In this document: in pieces, positions 50,760 through 57,768 of the stretch
Numbering within the stretch: the stretch's first letter is position 1
How the letters are laid out: each line of letters opens with the position of its first letter
Source: Azospirillum thermophilum
GTDB taxonomy: Bacteria; Pseudomonadota; Alphaproteobacteria; Azospirillales; Azospirillaceae
DNA: 64,000 bases
NCBI RefSeq assembly: GCF_003130795.1
Contig: NZ_CP029353.1
Coordinates: 1,379,501 to 1,443,500, forward strand
Direction of reading: 5' to 3'
Notes under the pieces: generated by a model
The model's database searches: none
Seen by the model: only the letters and a program-made list of their open reading frames with translations
What the model was told of the DNA's origin: nothing
Position numbers and translations under genes: made by a program

Positions 50760-51779
50760 TTACCGGATCGGCATCGCGTACTGCAGGCCGCCCTTCGTCC
50801 ACAGGGCGTTCAGGCCGCGCTCCAGCTTCAGCGGGGTGCCCGGGCCGACGTTGCGGTCGAAGATCTCGCCGTAGTTGCCGATGGTCTTGACGACGTTGTA
50901 GGCCCACTTGTCGTCCAGGCCGAGCGCCTTGCCCATGCCGGCCGAGGTGCCCAGCAGGCGCTGGATCTCGGGGTTGGTGCTCTTGGCCTGCTCGTCGACG
51001 TTCTTGGAGGTGATGCCCGACTCCTCCGCCTGGATGGTGGCGTAGACCACCCACTTCACGATGTCGAACCACTGGTCGTCGCCGTGGCGCACCGCCGGGG
51101 CCAGCGGCTCCTTCGAGATGACCTCCGGCAGGATGACGTGGTCGTCCGGAACCGGGGCCACCGCGGCGCGGGTGCCGGCGAGGCCGGACACGTCGGTGGT
51201 CAGCACGTCGCAGCGGCCGGCGAAGTAGGCGGCGTTCACCTCGTCGTTGTTCTCGATCACGACGGGGGTATAGGACATGCCGTTGGTGCGGAAATAGTCG
51301 GCGAGGTTCAGCTCGGTCGTCGTGCCGGACTGGACGCAGACGGTGGCGCCGTTCAACTCCTTGGCGCTCTTCACGCCGAGCTTCTTGTTCACCATGAAGC
51401 CCTGGCCGTCATAGTAGGTCGGCGAGGCGAAGTTCAGGCCCACCGAGCTGTCGCGGGTGAGCGTGACGGTGGTGTTGCGCGACAGCAGGTCGACCTCGCC
51501 CGACTGGAGCGCCGGGAAGCGCTGCTGGGCGGACAGAGGGGTGAACTTGACCTTGTTGGGGTCGTTGAAGATCGCCACCGCGACGGCGCGGCAGTAATCC
51601 ACGTCGAGGCCGCGCCAGTTGCCGGCGCTGTCGGGGCTGCCGAAGCCCGGAAGGCCGACGTTGACGCCGCACTGGACGAAGCCGCGCTGCTTGACGGTGT
51701 CGAGCGTGCCGGCCTCGGCGCCGGCGACGGCGGTGACGGCCAGAGCAGCGGCGGTCGCGGCCAGGATTCGCAGTTTCAT
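50760..51779 (-). CDS. aapJ: General L-amino acid ABC transporter periplasmic binding protein
   Basis: 339 residues from the ATG at 51779 with GGTGAGG upstream. The signal peptide KLRILAATAAALAVTAVAGA ends near EAG|TL. TLDTVKQRGFVQCGVNVGLP, GLDVDYCRAVAVAIFND and VDLLSRNTTVTLTRDSSVGL match AapJ; the two mature-region cysteine pairs are present. It binds many L-amino acids in the periplasm. It is the first gene of aapJQMP. Confidence 0.95.
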   Translation of the reverse strand: MKLRILAATAAALAVTAVAGAEAGTLDTVKQRGFVQCGVNVGLPGFGSPDSAGNWRGLDVDYCRAVAVAIFNDPNKVKFTPLSAQQRFPALQSGEVDLLSRNTTVTLTRDSSVGLNFASPTYYDGQGFMVNKKLGVKSAKELNGATVCVQSGTTTELNLADYFRTNGMSYTPVVIENNDEVNAAYFAGRCDVLTTDVSGLAGTRAAVAPVPDDHVILPEVISKEPLAPAVRHGDDQWFDIVKWVVYATIQAEESGITSKNVDEQAKSTNPEIQRLLGTSAGMGKALGLDDKWAYNVVKTIGNYGEIFDRNVGPGTPLKLERGLNALWTKGGLQYAMPIR

Positions 51780-52101
51780 TATTAGCCTCACCCTGTTCAT
51801 GTTTTGTGTGGTCTTTGAGGATGCCCGGCATGTCCCCGCGGCCCCCGGAACCGGTCCGGTAGCGTCCGCGATCGGGGATGCCTTATGACGAGAATGTATC
51901 AATCGCGGCAGCCTTGTCGAATCCTTCCGTGCAGTGGTCACACCACTTGGACGAGAGACGAACCCCATCCTTGTCAGGGGGTTACCCCGCTCACTCCGCG
52001 GTAGCCACTCGTCGCGGCAGGTGCCAAGATGCCAGCGCGACGGGGTATCCGGACCGGCAGTTCCGGTCGTTGCCGGACCCGAGTTACAAAATGGATGGAC
52101 G
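51780..52101. promoter_or_regulatory. Divergent region between aapJ and metC
   Basis: 322 bases serving two divergent transcripts. A dyad AGTGG (51933-51937) / CCACT (51943-51947) may be an operator. A second imperfect hairpin, ACCGGCAGTTCCGGT, lies at about 52052-52066. The metC start has only a weak GGATGG site. I see no SAM riboswitch motif and no confident -35/-10 pair. Confidence 0.4.
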
Positions 52102-53280
52102 ATGAAGGACACGAGCAAGGAAACCACTCTGATCCATGCCGGTCGTAACCCGCATGCCAACCACGGGATCGTCAATCCGCCGGTCTATCATTGCTCGACC
52201 GTCCTGTTCCCGACTCTGGACGCGCTGGAGGAGAGCGACCGCAACCCGCTGGAGGGCATCCATTACGGCCGGATGGGCACCCCGACCTCCTTTGCGTTCG
52301 AGGAGGCGGTGGCGGCTCTCGAAGGCGGTTACCGCGCGGTGAACACCGCGTCGGGGCTGGCCGCCATCGCCACCGGGCTGATGGCCTTCACCAAGGCGGG
52401 CGACCATATCCTGGTGACCGACAGCGCCTATGGCCCGACCCGGCGATTCTGCAAGGAGACGCTGGCCCCCTACGGCGTGGAGGTGGAGTTCTTCGATCCG
52501 GCCGTCGGAGCGGGGATCGAAGCCCTGCTGCGCCCGAACACCAGCGTCGTCTTCCTCGAATCGCCGGGCTCGCTGACCTTCGAGGTGCAGGACGTGCCGG
52601 CCATCACGGCGGCGGCCAAGCGGGTCGGCGCCACGGTGATGATCGACAACACCTGGGCGACGCCGCTGTTCTTCCGCCCGCTGGAGCATGGGGTGGACGT
52701 CTCCATCCATTCCGCGACCAAGTACATCGTCGGCCATGCCGACGCGATGCTGGGCGTGCTGGTCTGCCGCGACGAGGCGAGCTGGACGGCGGTGAAGAAG
52801 GCCGCAACCCGGTCCGGCACCACCGGCGGGCCCGACGACCTGTTCCTCGGCCTGCGCGGCCTGCGCACCCTGGCGGTCCGGCTGAAGCAGCACCAGGAGA
52901 GCGCGCTGGCGCTGGCCGGCTGGCTGGCGGCCAGGCCGGAGGTGAGGCGGGTGCTGCACCCCGCCCGCCCCGACTTCCCCGGCCACGCCCTGTGGAAGCG
53001 CGACTTCGGCGGCTCCTCCGGCCTGTTCTCCATCGTCATCGACCCGGTGCCGCGGGCGGCGCTGGCGGCGATGCTCGACCATCTGGAGCTGTTCGGCATG
53101 GGCTATTCCTGGGGCGGCTTCGAGAGCCTGATCCTGCCGACCCGTCCGGCCGCCATGCGCAGCGCCACGCGCTGGACCGATCCCGGGATCGTGCTGCGGC
53201 TGCATGCCGGCCTGGAATCGCCCGACGACCTGATCCGCGACCTGGAGCACGGCTTCCGGCGCATGCGGGCCGCCCTCTGA
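52102..53280 (+). CDS. metC: Cystathionine beta-lyase
   Basis: 392 residues from the ATG at 52102 (MKDTSKETTLIHAGRNPHAN). NPPVYHCSTVLFPT and GIHYGRMGTPTSFAFEEAV are family motifs; VDVSIHSATKYIVGHADAML contains the PLP lysine, and YSWGGFESL followed by LRLHAGLESPDDLI form the C-terminal substrate region. The sequence pattern is that of MetC rather than MetB/MetZ. It cleaves cystathionine to homocysteine. An in-frame extension to 51934 lacks similarity. Confidence 0.9.
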   Translation: MKDTSKETTLIHAGRNPHANHGIVNPPVYHCSTVLFPTLDALEESDRNPLEGIHYGRMGTPTSFAFEEAVAALEGGYRAVNTASGLAAIATGLMAFTKAGDHILVTDSAYGPTRRFCKETLAPYGVEVEFFDPAVGAGIEALLRPNTSVVFLESPGSLTFEVQDVPAITAAAKRVGATVMIDNTWATPLFFRPLEHGVDVSIHSATKYIVGHADAMLGVLVCRDEASWTAVKKAATRSGTTGGPDDLFLGLRGLRTLAVRLKQHQESALALAGWLAARPEVRRVLHPARPDFPGHALWKRDFGGSSGLFSIVIDPVPRAALAAMLDHLELFGMGYSWGGFESLILPTRPAAMRSATRWTDPGIVLRLHAGLESPDDLIRDLEHGFRRMRAAL

Positions 53281-53310
53281 CCTCCGGTCCATTCGAGAAA
53301 GGAAATGCCG

Positions 53311-53730
53311 ATGACGGACGCCACCGCGTTCGACGCCGTCCTCGCCGCCATCAGCTTCAACGCCGACGGGCTGGTCCCTGCCATCGCCCAGGCCGAGGGA
53401 ACCGGCGAGGTGCTGATGATGGCCTGGATGAACCGCGAGGCCGTGGTCGAGACGCTGACCACCGGCCGCGTCTGCTACTGGTCGCGGTCGCGCCGCGGCC
53501 TTTGGCGCAAGGGCGAATCCTCCGGTCAGGTGCAGATGCTGAAGGATTTCCGCGTGGACTGCGACGGCGACACGCTCCTGCTGATCGTCGAGCAGCAGGG
53601 CGTGGCCTGCCACACCGGGCGGCGAAGCTGCTTCTATCGCGCCTGGCGGGACGGCACGCTGGAGACCATCCAGGAGGTGGAGACGGACCCGAGCGTGCTT
53701 TACGGGACTCCGCACACGCATGGCGCGTAG
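53311..53730 (+). CDS. hisI: Phosphoribosyl-AMP cyclohydrolase
   Basis: 139 residues from the ATG at 53311 (AAAGGA 7 bases upstream); an ATG at 53305 would add MP. VLMMAWMNREAVVETLTTGR is the family start, YWSRSRRGLWRKGESSGQVQ carries the active-site region, VDCDGDTLLLIVEQQGVACH supplies the DCDxD magnesium and Cys zinc ligands, and TGRRSCFYR the last Cys. It opens the purine ring in the third step of histidine synthesis. The second His step (HisE) is not fused. Confidence 0.95.
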   Translation: MTDATAFDAVLAAISFNADGLVPAIAQAEGTGEVLMMAWMNREAVVETLTTGRVCYWSRSRRGLWRKGESSGQVQMLKDFRVDCDGDTLLLIVEQQGVACHTGRRSCFYRAWRDGTLETIQEVETDPSVLYGTPHTHGA

Positions 53731-53755
53731 GGACGCCGGTGCAATGCAACAGCAT

Positions 53756-53769
53756 TTGATCTAAATCAA
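53756..53769 (+). promoter_or_regulatory. FNR box 1
   Basis: TTGATCTAAATCAA matches the FNR/FixK-type consensus TTGAT-N4-ATCAA exactly. Its centre is about 41 bases before the conserved RNA start motif at 53803, the class II activation distance. Confidence 0.8.
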
Positions 53770-53790
53770 GGTTGCCGGGGGCGGAGGGGC

Positions 53791-53796
53791 TACAAC
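53791..53796 (+). promoter_or_regulatory. -10 element of the first putative sRNA
   Basis: TACAAC, with 6 bases to the conserved G at 53803. No -35 element is needed for class II FNR promoters, where FNR occupies that position. Confidence 0.6.
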
Positions 53797-53802
53797 GGGG
53801 CT

Positions 53803-53870
53803 GTCTCTAACCCTCCCTGTATTCGACTGCACCGGAGTTTTCCTGACTGGAAAGCTCCGGTTTCTTTTTT
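53803..53870 (+). ncRNA. Putative FNR-activated small RNA, copy 1
   Basis: About 68 bases. The predicted 5' end is GTCTCTAACCCTCCCTGTAT (53803-53822), identical in copy 2. CCCTCCCT is complementary to Shine-Dalgarno sequences and is unpaired in the predicted fold. The 3' half is an intrinsic terminator: ACCGGAGTTTTCC (831-843), loop TGACT, GGAAAGCTCCGGT (849-861), then TTCTTTTTT. No open reading frame of note is present. The start is inferred from the FNR box and -10 element spacing. It lies 73 bases after hisI, same strand. Confidence 0.7.
53831..53870 (+). terminator. Intrinsic terminator of putative sRNA 1
   Basis: A 13-base stem (53831-53843 with 53849-53861, one G-T pair) with a 5-base loop, followed by TTCTTTTTT. 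Confidence 0.85.
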
Positions 53871-53919
53871 GCGTGGTAAGACCAGTTTGGGAGAGGAGAT
53901 TTCAAAAACCGGGTTCGGA

Positions 53920-53933
53920 TTGATATGGATCAA
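53920..53933 (+). promoter_or_regulatory. FNR box 2
   Basis: TTGATATGGATCAA matches TTGAT-N4-ATCAA exactly. Its centre is 41.5 bases before the G at 53968. Confidence 0.8.
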
Positions 53934-53968
53934 CGAACGGCATAGCCGCTTCGGCTAGGCTCCGTTCG
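53934..53968 (+). repeat. Nested dyad inside the promoter of putative sRNA 2
   Basis: CGAACGG (53934-53940) pairs with CCGTTCG (53962-53968); inside it AGCCG (53944-53948) pairs with CGGCT (53952-53956). The dyad spans the gap between FNR box 2 and the start site and includes the -10 element TAGGCT (53956-53961). Copy 1 has no equivalent. Confidence 0.7.
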
Positions 53969-54031
53969 TCTCTAACCCTCCCTGTATCGACTTGAACCGG
54001 AGCCTCCCTGGAGCCTCCGGTTCATTTTTTT
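53968..54031 (+). ncRNA. Putative FNR-activated small RNA, copy 2
   Basis: About 64 bases. It begins with the same GTCTCTAACCCTCCCTGTAT as copy 1, 165 bases downstream. Then CGACTTGAACCGGAGCCTCC follows and the terminator stem GAACCGGAG (53994-54002) / CTCCGGTTC (54015-54023) with TTTTTTT at 54025-54031. The -10 element TAGGCT has the same 6-base distance to the first G as in copy 1. Sequence between the two units is not conserved, which argues for selection on the box, start, leader and terminator. Confidence 0.7.
53994..54031 (+). terminator. Intrinsic terminator of putative sRNA 2
   Basis: A 9-base stem (53994-54002 with 54015-54023) with a partly paired interior, followed by a 7-T run. 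Confidence 0.85.
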
Positions 54032-54190
54032 GCGCCTGCAAAAATCGGCATGGCGGCCGCGCCCACGCTGACCTGGATCAAGGCGGCGGCGCGACTGCCG
54101 GCGCATCGTTGTGCTTGTCTCCCATCCATTCCGCAACACCTCCGGGGGCGCCGCACGCGGCGTCCCCGTTTTCTTGCCGTTTCCATGGCC

Positions 54191-54436
54191 TCACGGCCGC
54201 GGGCGGGAGCGGGTCCAACGCAGGATGCCGGCGATCACCATGATCGGAACGACGATCACCGCGCCGATCAGGACGTAGGGAAGCGCCCAGCGTCCGAGCG
54301 ACAGGGCGAGATCGGCGACCTCCCCCACGGTGGCCCAGGTGTCGCGGAAGATGCTCGCCGGATCGATCTGGAAGACCGAAAGCAGGACACCCACGAGGAA
54401 GCAGAGAATCAGCGTTTGGACGACCCAGCGGAGCAC
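54191..54436 (-). CDS. Small two-helix membrane protein (DUF6460-like)
   Basis: 81 residues: MLRWVVQTLILCFLVGVLLS is one membrane helix, FQIDPASIFRDTWATVGEVA is a conserved-looking middle, and WALPYVLIGAVIVVPIMVIA is the second helix. It resembles DUF6460 proteins of Rhodospirillales as I remember them. Both ends face the same side, function unknown. The 160 bases between putative sRNA 2 and this gene hold nothing further. Confidence 0.65.
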   Translation of the reverse strand: MLRWVVQTLILCFLVGVLLSVFQIDPASIFRDTWATVGEVADLALSLGRWALPYVLIGAVIVVPIMVIAGILRWTRSRPRP

Positions 54437-54822
54437 GGGAACAGGATCCTGGACAGTGGACGTGCCGGCGGGCGACGGCGGCCGGAGCCGCGCACCCGTC
54501 CCGCGTTCAACGCCGTCGATCGGTCGAGGTTCCGCTGGATCGCATGAGACGCTGCCGCCCGGCCGTCCACCCGGACGATTGGCGCGGCGAACTGGTCACC
54601 GCTGCTGTGGATAACTCTGTGGAGGGACGAGGGCATGTCCGCCCGGCAGGACAACCGCTTCGTCCAAGCCAGATCTCGCGGTTGCACTACGACGAAAAAA
54701 CAGGTGCGAAATCAGCCCTTTGCGCTTCGCCCAAAGAGTTAGACGCACAAACTATTCTGACAATGAACTGATAACCGGTGCGGGGGATAAATTTCCGCAC
54801 AAATGACCGTTGCCGGCCCGGA
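54437..54822. other. 386-base gap with one DnaA-box sequence
   Basis: No gene is supported. TGTGGATAA at 54606-54614 is the exact reverse complement of the DnaA box TTATCCACA. A more AT-rich stretch at 54690-54800 may hold the DUF6460-like promoter or a tRNA trailer. One box alone is not evidence of an origin. Confidence 0.45.
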
Positions 54823-54898
54823 TGGCGACCCAGCAGGATTCGAACCTGCGACCTGCCGCTTAGAAGGCGGCTGCTCTATCCAACTGAGCTATGGGGCC
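54823..54898 (-). tRNA. tRNA-Arg (anticodon TCT), acceptor stem lacks one base
   Basis: Reading on the minus strand from 54898: GGCCCCA TA GCTCAGTTGGATAGAGC, anticodon arm GCCGC CTTCTAA GCGGC, T arm with TTCGAAT, then TGGGTCG CCA. The 3' strand of the acceptor should be TGGG-G-TC plus discriminator G and CCA. One G of the run is absent (CCC at 54829-54831), leaving a 76-base gene where 77 is expected. The rest of the molecule is normal, and CCA is encoded. Confidence 0.88.
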
Positions 54899-54931
54899 CC
54901 GGCCCGAGGCCGCTTGGCCGGCCGCCGAGGA

Positions 54932-55228
54932 TCAGAAGCGCGGGCGGTCGGTGCGGAAATTGTCGGCGTAGTTGCGCGGGCGGAAGCGGCGGACGGCCGG
55001 CTCCTGGACGGAGTAGGTCCAGCCCTTGCGCTCGGCGAAGGCGATCGCCTCCTCCTTGGTCTCGAAGGTCAGCTTCACCTGGTTCAGCGTGTCGCCGGAG
55101 CTGATCCACCCCATCAGCGGCTCCGGCCGCCGCGGGGTCTCGATCTCGTACTCGAGAAGCCAGTTGTGAGTCTTCGCCCGCCCGGACTGCATGGCCGTCT
55201 TGCTCGGCTGGTAAATCCGGACATTCAT
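54932..55228 (-). CDS. ETC complex I subunit, NDUFS4 family
   Basis: 98 residues: MNVRIYQPSKTAMQSGRAKT and WLLEYEIETPRRPEPLMGWI then VKLTFETKEEAIAFAERKG are the conserved core of the ETC_C1_NDUFA4/NDUFS4 family. In alphaproteobacteria and mitochondria this is an accessory subunit of NADH dehydrogenase, bound to the peripheral arm. It lies between two tRNA genes on the same strand. Confidence 0.92.
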   Translation of the reverse strand: MNVRIYQPSKTAMQSGRAKTHNWLLEYEIETPRRPEPLMGWISSGDTLNQVKLTFETKEEAIAFAERKGWTYSVQEPAVRRFRPRNYADNFRTDRPRF

Positions 55229-55280
55229 CGCTCAGCCTCTCCTCACTGGAATCCACTGCGGTCGTTCGACCCTGACGGTT

Positions 55281-55357
55281 TGGTCGGGGAGCCCGGATTC
55301 GAACCGGGGGCCTCCAGTACCCAAAACTGGCGCGCTACCAGACTGCGCTACACCCCG
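55281..55357 (-). tRNA. tRNA-Pro (anticodon TGG)
   Basis: 77 bases on the minus strand from 55357. Acceptor CGGGGTG pairs with CTCCCCG apart from one T-T mismatch at pair 6-67. D arm AGCGCAGTCTGGTAGCGCG, anticodon arm CCAGT-TTTGGGT-ACTGG with TGG, T arm CCCGGTTCGAATCCGGG, discriminator A and encoded CCA at 55281-55283. Confidence 0.95.
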
Positions 55358-55515
55358 ACGCAGCGATGTGAGATACACGAACGCCGCACCAGGGGCAAGC
55401 AGTCGGCGCACGCCTCTGCCAGGAGCCTTCGCCCGATGCTGTAGCACGCCGGGCGGCCGCATGGCCCTGCGGCGTTGCGCCGCCGTTCCGGAAGGACCAG
55501 ACCGCTGCCCCCGCC

Positions 55516-55545
55516 CCGTCCAGCATCCCCCCGTCCAGCATCCCC
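55516..55545 (+). repeat. 15-base tandem duplication
   Basis: CCGTCCAGCATCCCC occurs twice in tandem (55516-55530 and 55531-55545), just before the short glycosyltransferase-like frame. Confidence 0.85.
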
Positions 55546-55575
55546 CCGGCCCGTATCGACCCGCCCCGCATCGCG

Positions 55576-55941
55576 GTGTTCGTGCCCGACCTCGCCGACC
55601 TGCCCGACCGGGCCTTGGCGGTATCCCTGGCAAACCGGCTGCTGGGCGAAGGGTTCCCGGTCGACCTCGTCGCGCCGCGGGGCGGCGGGCCGTTGCGCGG
55701 TCGGCTGGCGCCGGGGATCGGGCAGATCGATCTCGCCAAGCGCCATGCCGCCACTTCCGCCCTGGCGCTCGCCCGCATCCTGGCGGAGCGGCGGCCGGCG
55801 GTCCTGGCGGCCGGCCGCGGAGTGGAGCGGGTGGCGCGCCTCGCCCGCCTGCTCGCCCGCTCCCGCGCCATCCTGGTGAGGGTGGAGGAGGAAGAGGCCG
55901 CACTGGCGGCTATTCGTGCCGCAGCGCGTCGATCGGGTTGA
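55576..55941 (+). CDS. Glycosyltransferase N-terminal-like fragment
   Basis: 121 residues from a GTG at 55576. It reads VFVPDLADLPDRALAVSLAN RLLGEGFPVDLVAPRGGGPL then LAPGIGQIDLAKRHAATSAL ALARILAERRPAVLAAG. This resembles the N-terminal domain of GT4-type glycosyltransferases (FLPxLxxGGAERVxxNLAxxL ...), but the GG-E-R positions and the whole C-terminal domain are absent. It ends 32 bases inside the opposite macB permease gene. Either a truncated relic or a small stand-alone protein; the start is uncertain. Confidence 0.4.
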   Translation: MFVPDLADLPDRALAVSLANRLLGEGFPVDLVAPRGGGPLRGRLAPGIGQIDLAKRHAATSALALARILAERRPAVLAAGRGVERVARLARLLARSRAILVRVEEEEAALAAIRAAARRSG

Positions 55942-57066
55942 GCCGCGCCGCCTGACGGGCGGGATAGAGGCCGAAGACGATCCCGACCAGACCGCTGACC
56001 AGGACCGCCAGCAGGACGGAGTCGATGCCGATCAGCGTCGGCCAGCCGGCGAGCCCGGCGACGATGGCGGCGGTGGCGATCCCAGCGCCACGCCGACCGC
56101 GGCGCCGATCACCGACAGCGTCGTCGATTCGATGAGGAACTGGACGAGGATGTCGCGCCGCCGCGCCCCGATGGCGAGGCGCAGGCCGATCTCGCGCGTC
56201 CGCTCGGTCACCGAGACCAGCATGATGTTCATGATGCCGATGCCGCCGGACCAGCAGCGACACCGGCCCACAAGCCGCCAGCAGCACCGAGAGCGCGCGG
56301 GGGAGGCGTCGCGGGTGGCGGCGACCTCCGACAGGTTGCGCATCCAGAAATCGTCCTCCTGCCCCGGCACCAGACGGTGGCGCTGGCGCAGCAGGTCGCG
56401 GATCTGGGCCTGCGCCTCCTCCATGTCGGCCCCCGGCCATCTTGATGGTCATGGAGTGGATGAAGCGGCGGTTCGACTTCGCCATGCCCGGGATGTTGCG
56501 CTTGGCGGTGGAGAGCGGACGAGGATCACGTCGTCCTGGTCCTGTCCCTGGGTGTTCTGCCCCTTCTCGCCCAGCACCCGATCACCGTCAGCGGCACGGT
56601 GAAGACGCGCACCTGCTCGCCCACCGGATCGCCGCCGCCGAACAGAGTTGCGCACGCGGACCGTCCGGCCCAGCAGGACGACCTTTGGTCGACTGGCGCG
56701 ACATCCTCGTCGGAGAAGCCGCGGCCATGCTCGACGGACCAGTGCGCGCCTCCATGTAGTCGGGTGATGCGAAGAGGTGGTGCCCCAGTTCTGGTTGCCG
56801 CGACGATCTGCAGACCCCAGCGCACCCGAGGGGGCGGTGACCTGCACGCCCGGAATCTCGCGCAGGACGGCGGTGGCGTCGTCCTCGGTCAGGTCGCGGC
56901 GGTGCCGGCGCCGAGCCTGACGCCGCCGCGCGCCACGCTGCCCTGCCCGACCGGATCAGGTTGGTGCCAGGCTGGCGATCTGGCGCAGCACCTGGTCGCG
57001 CGCACCGGCGCCGACCGCCACCATGGCGATGACCGCCGCCACGCCGATCACGATGCCGCAGCATGG
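55910..57066 (-). pseudogene. MacB-type ABC transporter permease, disrupted by many frameshifts
   Basis: Fragments in all three minus-strand frames reassemble into a MacB/FtsX permease in the correct order. They include IGVAAVIAMVAVGAGARDQV (near 57040), QNTQGQDQDDVILV (near 56535), [60 protein letters not shown] and, at the end, GLYPARQAARLNPIDALRHE. At least eight one-base indels occur in 1.15 kb. At 56083, for example, GGATCGCC stands for GG-ATC-GCC with a base missing. The normal N-terminus before RSALTML also seems missing at the junction with the ATPase gene. Neighbouring genes are intact, so consensus error or very recent decay is likely. Confidence 0.75.
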
Positions 57067-57768
57067 TCAGCGCGCTGCGCAGCGGTCGTCGACCAGCCGG
57101 CCGTCATGGAAGGTCAGGACCCGCCCGGCATGGAGCGCGATGTCCGGCTCGTGCGTCACCAGAACGACGGTCAGCCCGTCGCGGTTCAGCCGTTGGAACA
57201 GCGCCATGATCCCGCGGCTGGTGGCACTGTCGAGGGCGCCGGTCGGCTCGTCGGCCAGCAGCAGGATCGGCCGGTTGACCAGCGCGCGGGCGATGGCGAC
57301 ACGCTGCTGCTGGCCGCCGGAAAGCTGGGTCGGGCGATGGTGCATCCGCTCCTCCAGGCCGACCGCGGCCAGCGCCTCCCGCGCCCGGTCCGCCCTGTGT
57401 CCCCGCGGGATGCCGGCATAGACCATGGGAAGCTCGACGTTCGCCCGGGCGGTCTGCCGCGGCAGCAGGTGGAAGGACTGGAAGACGAAGCCGATCTTGC
57501 GGTTGCGCACCGCCGCCAGCGCGTCGGCCGGCAGGCCGCTGACCTCATCGCCGTCCAGCCGGTAGCGCCCGGCGTCCGGCCGGTCGAGGCAGCCGAGCAG
57601 GTTCATGAAGGTGGATTTGCCGGACCCCGACGGCCCCATCACCGCGACGAACTCCCCCCGCCCGATCTCGACCGACACGCGGTCCAGCGCCCGCACCCGC
57701 TGCGGCCCGACGAGGTAGGACCGCTCCAGCGCCTCCACGGCGATCAGGGCCGGCGGGTCAGAAGCCAA
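57067..57768 (-). CDS. MacB/LolD-type ABC transporter ATP-binding protein
   Basis: 233 residues. [20 protein letters not shown] is Walker [21 protein letters not shown] the signature and ILLLADEPTGALDSATSRGI Walker B; VFQSFHLLPRQTARANVELP is the Q-loop region. These are typical of MacB, LolD and related exporter ATPases. The last residues (DDRCAAR) differ from the family, because the DNA there appears joined directly to the permease's RSALTML segment. Its start overlaps the MacA-like gene by 11 bases. Confidence 0.88.
   Translation of the reverse strand: MASDPPALIAVEALERSYLVGPQRVRALDRVSVEIGRGEFVAVMGPSGSGKSTFMNLLGCLDRPDAGRYRLDGDEVSGLPADALAAVRNRKIGFVFQSFHLLPRQTARANVELPMVYAGIPRGHRADRAREALAAVGLEERMHHRPTQLSGGQQQRVAIARALVNRPILLLADEPTGALDSATSRGIMALFQRLNRDGLTVVLVTHEPDIALHAGRVLTFHDGRLVDDRCAAR

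Noticed and set aside
52090..52101. Upstream ATG at 52091 before metC
   Set aside because: It is out of frame with metC, whose family-like sequence begins at 52102.
51780..52101. SAM-type riboswitch before metC
   Set aside because: The hairpins present do not carry SAM-I, SAM-II or SAH conserved cores.
54606..54614. Exact DnaA box
   Set aside because: A single nine-base match, without clustered boxes, a DUE or origin-type genes nearby, is expected by chance now and then.
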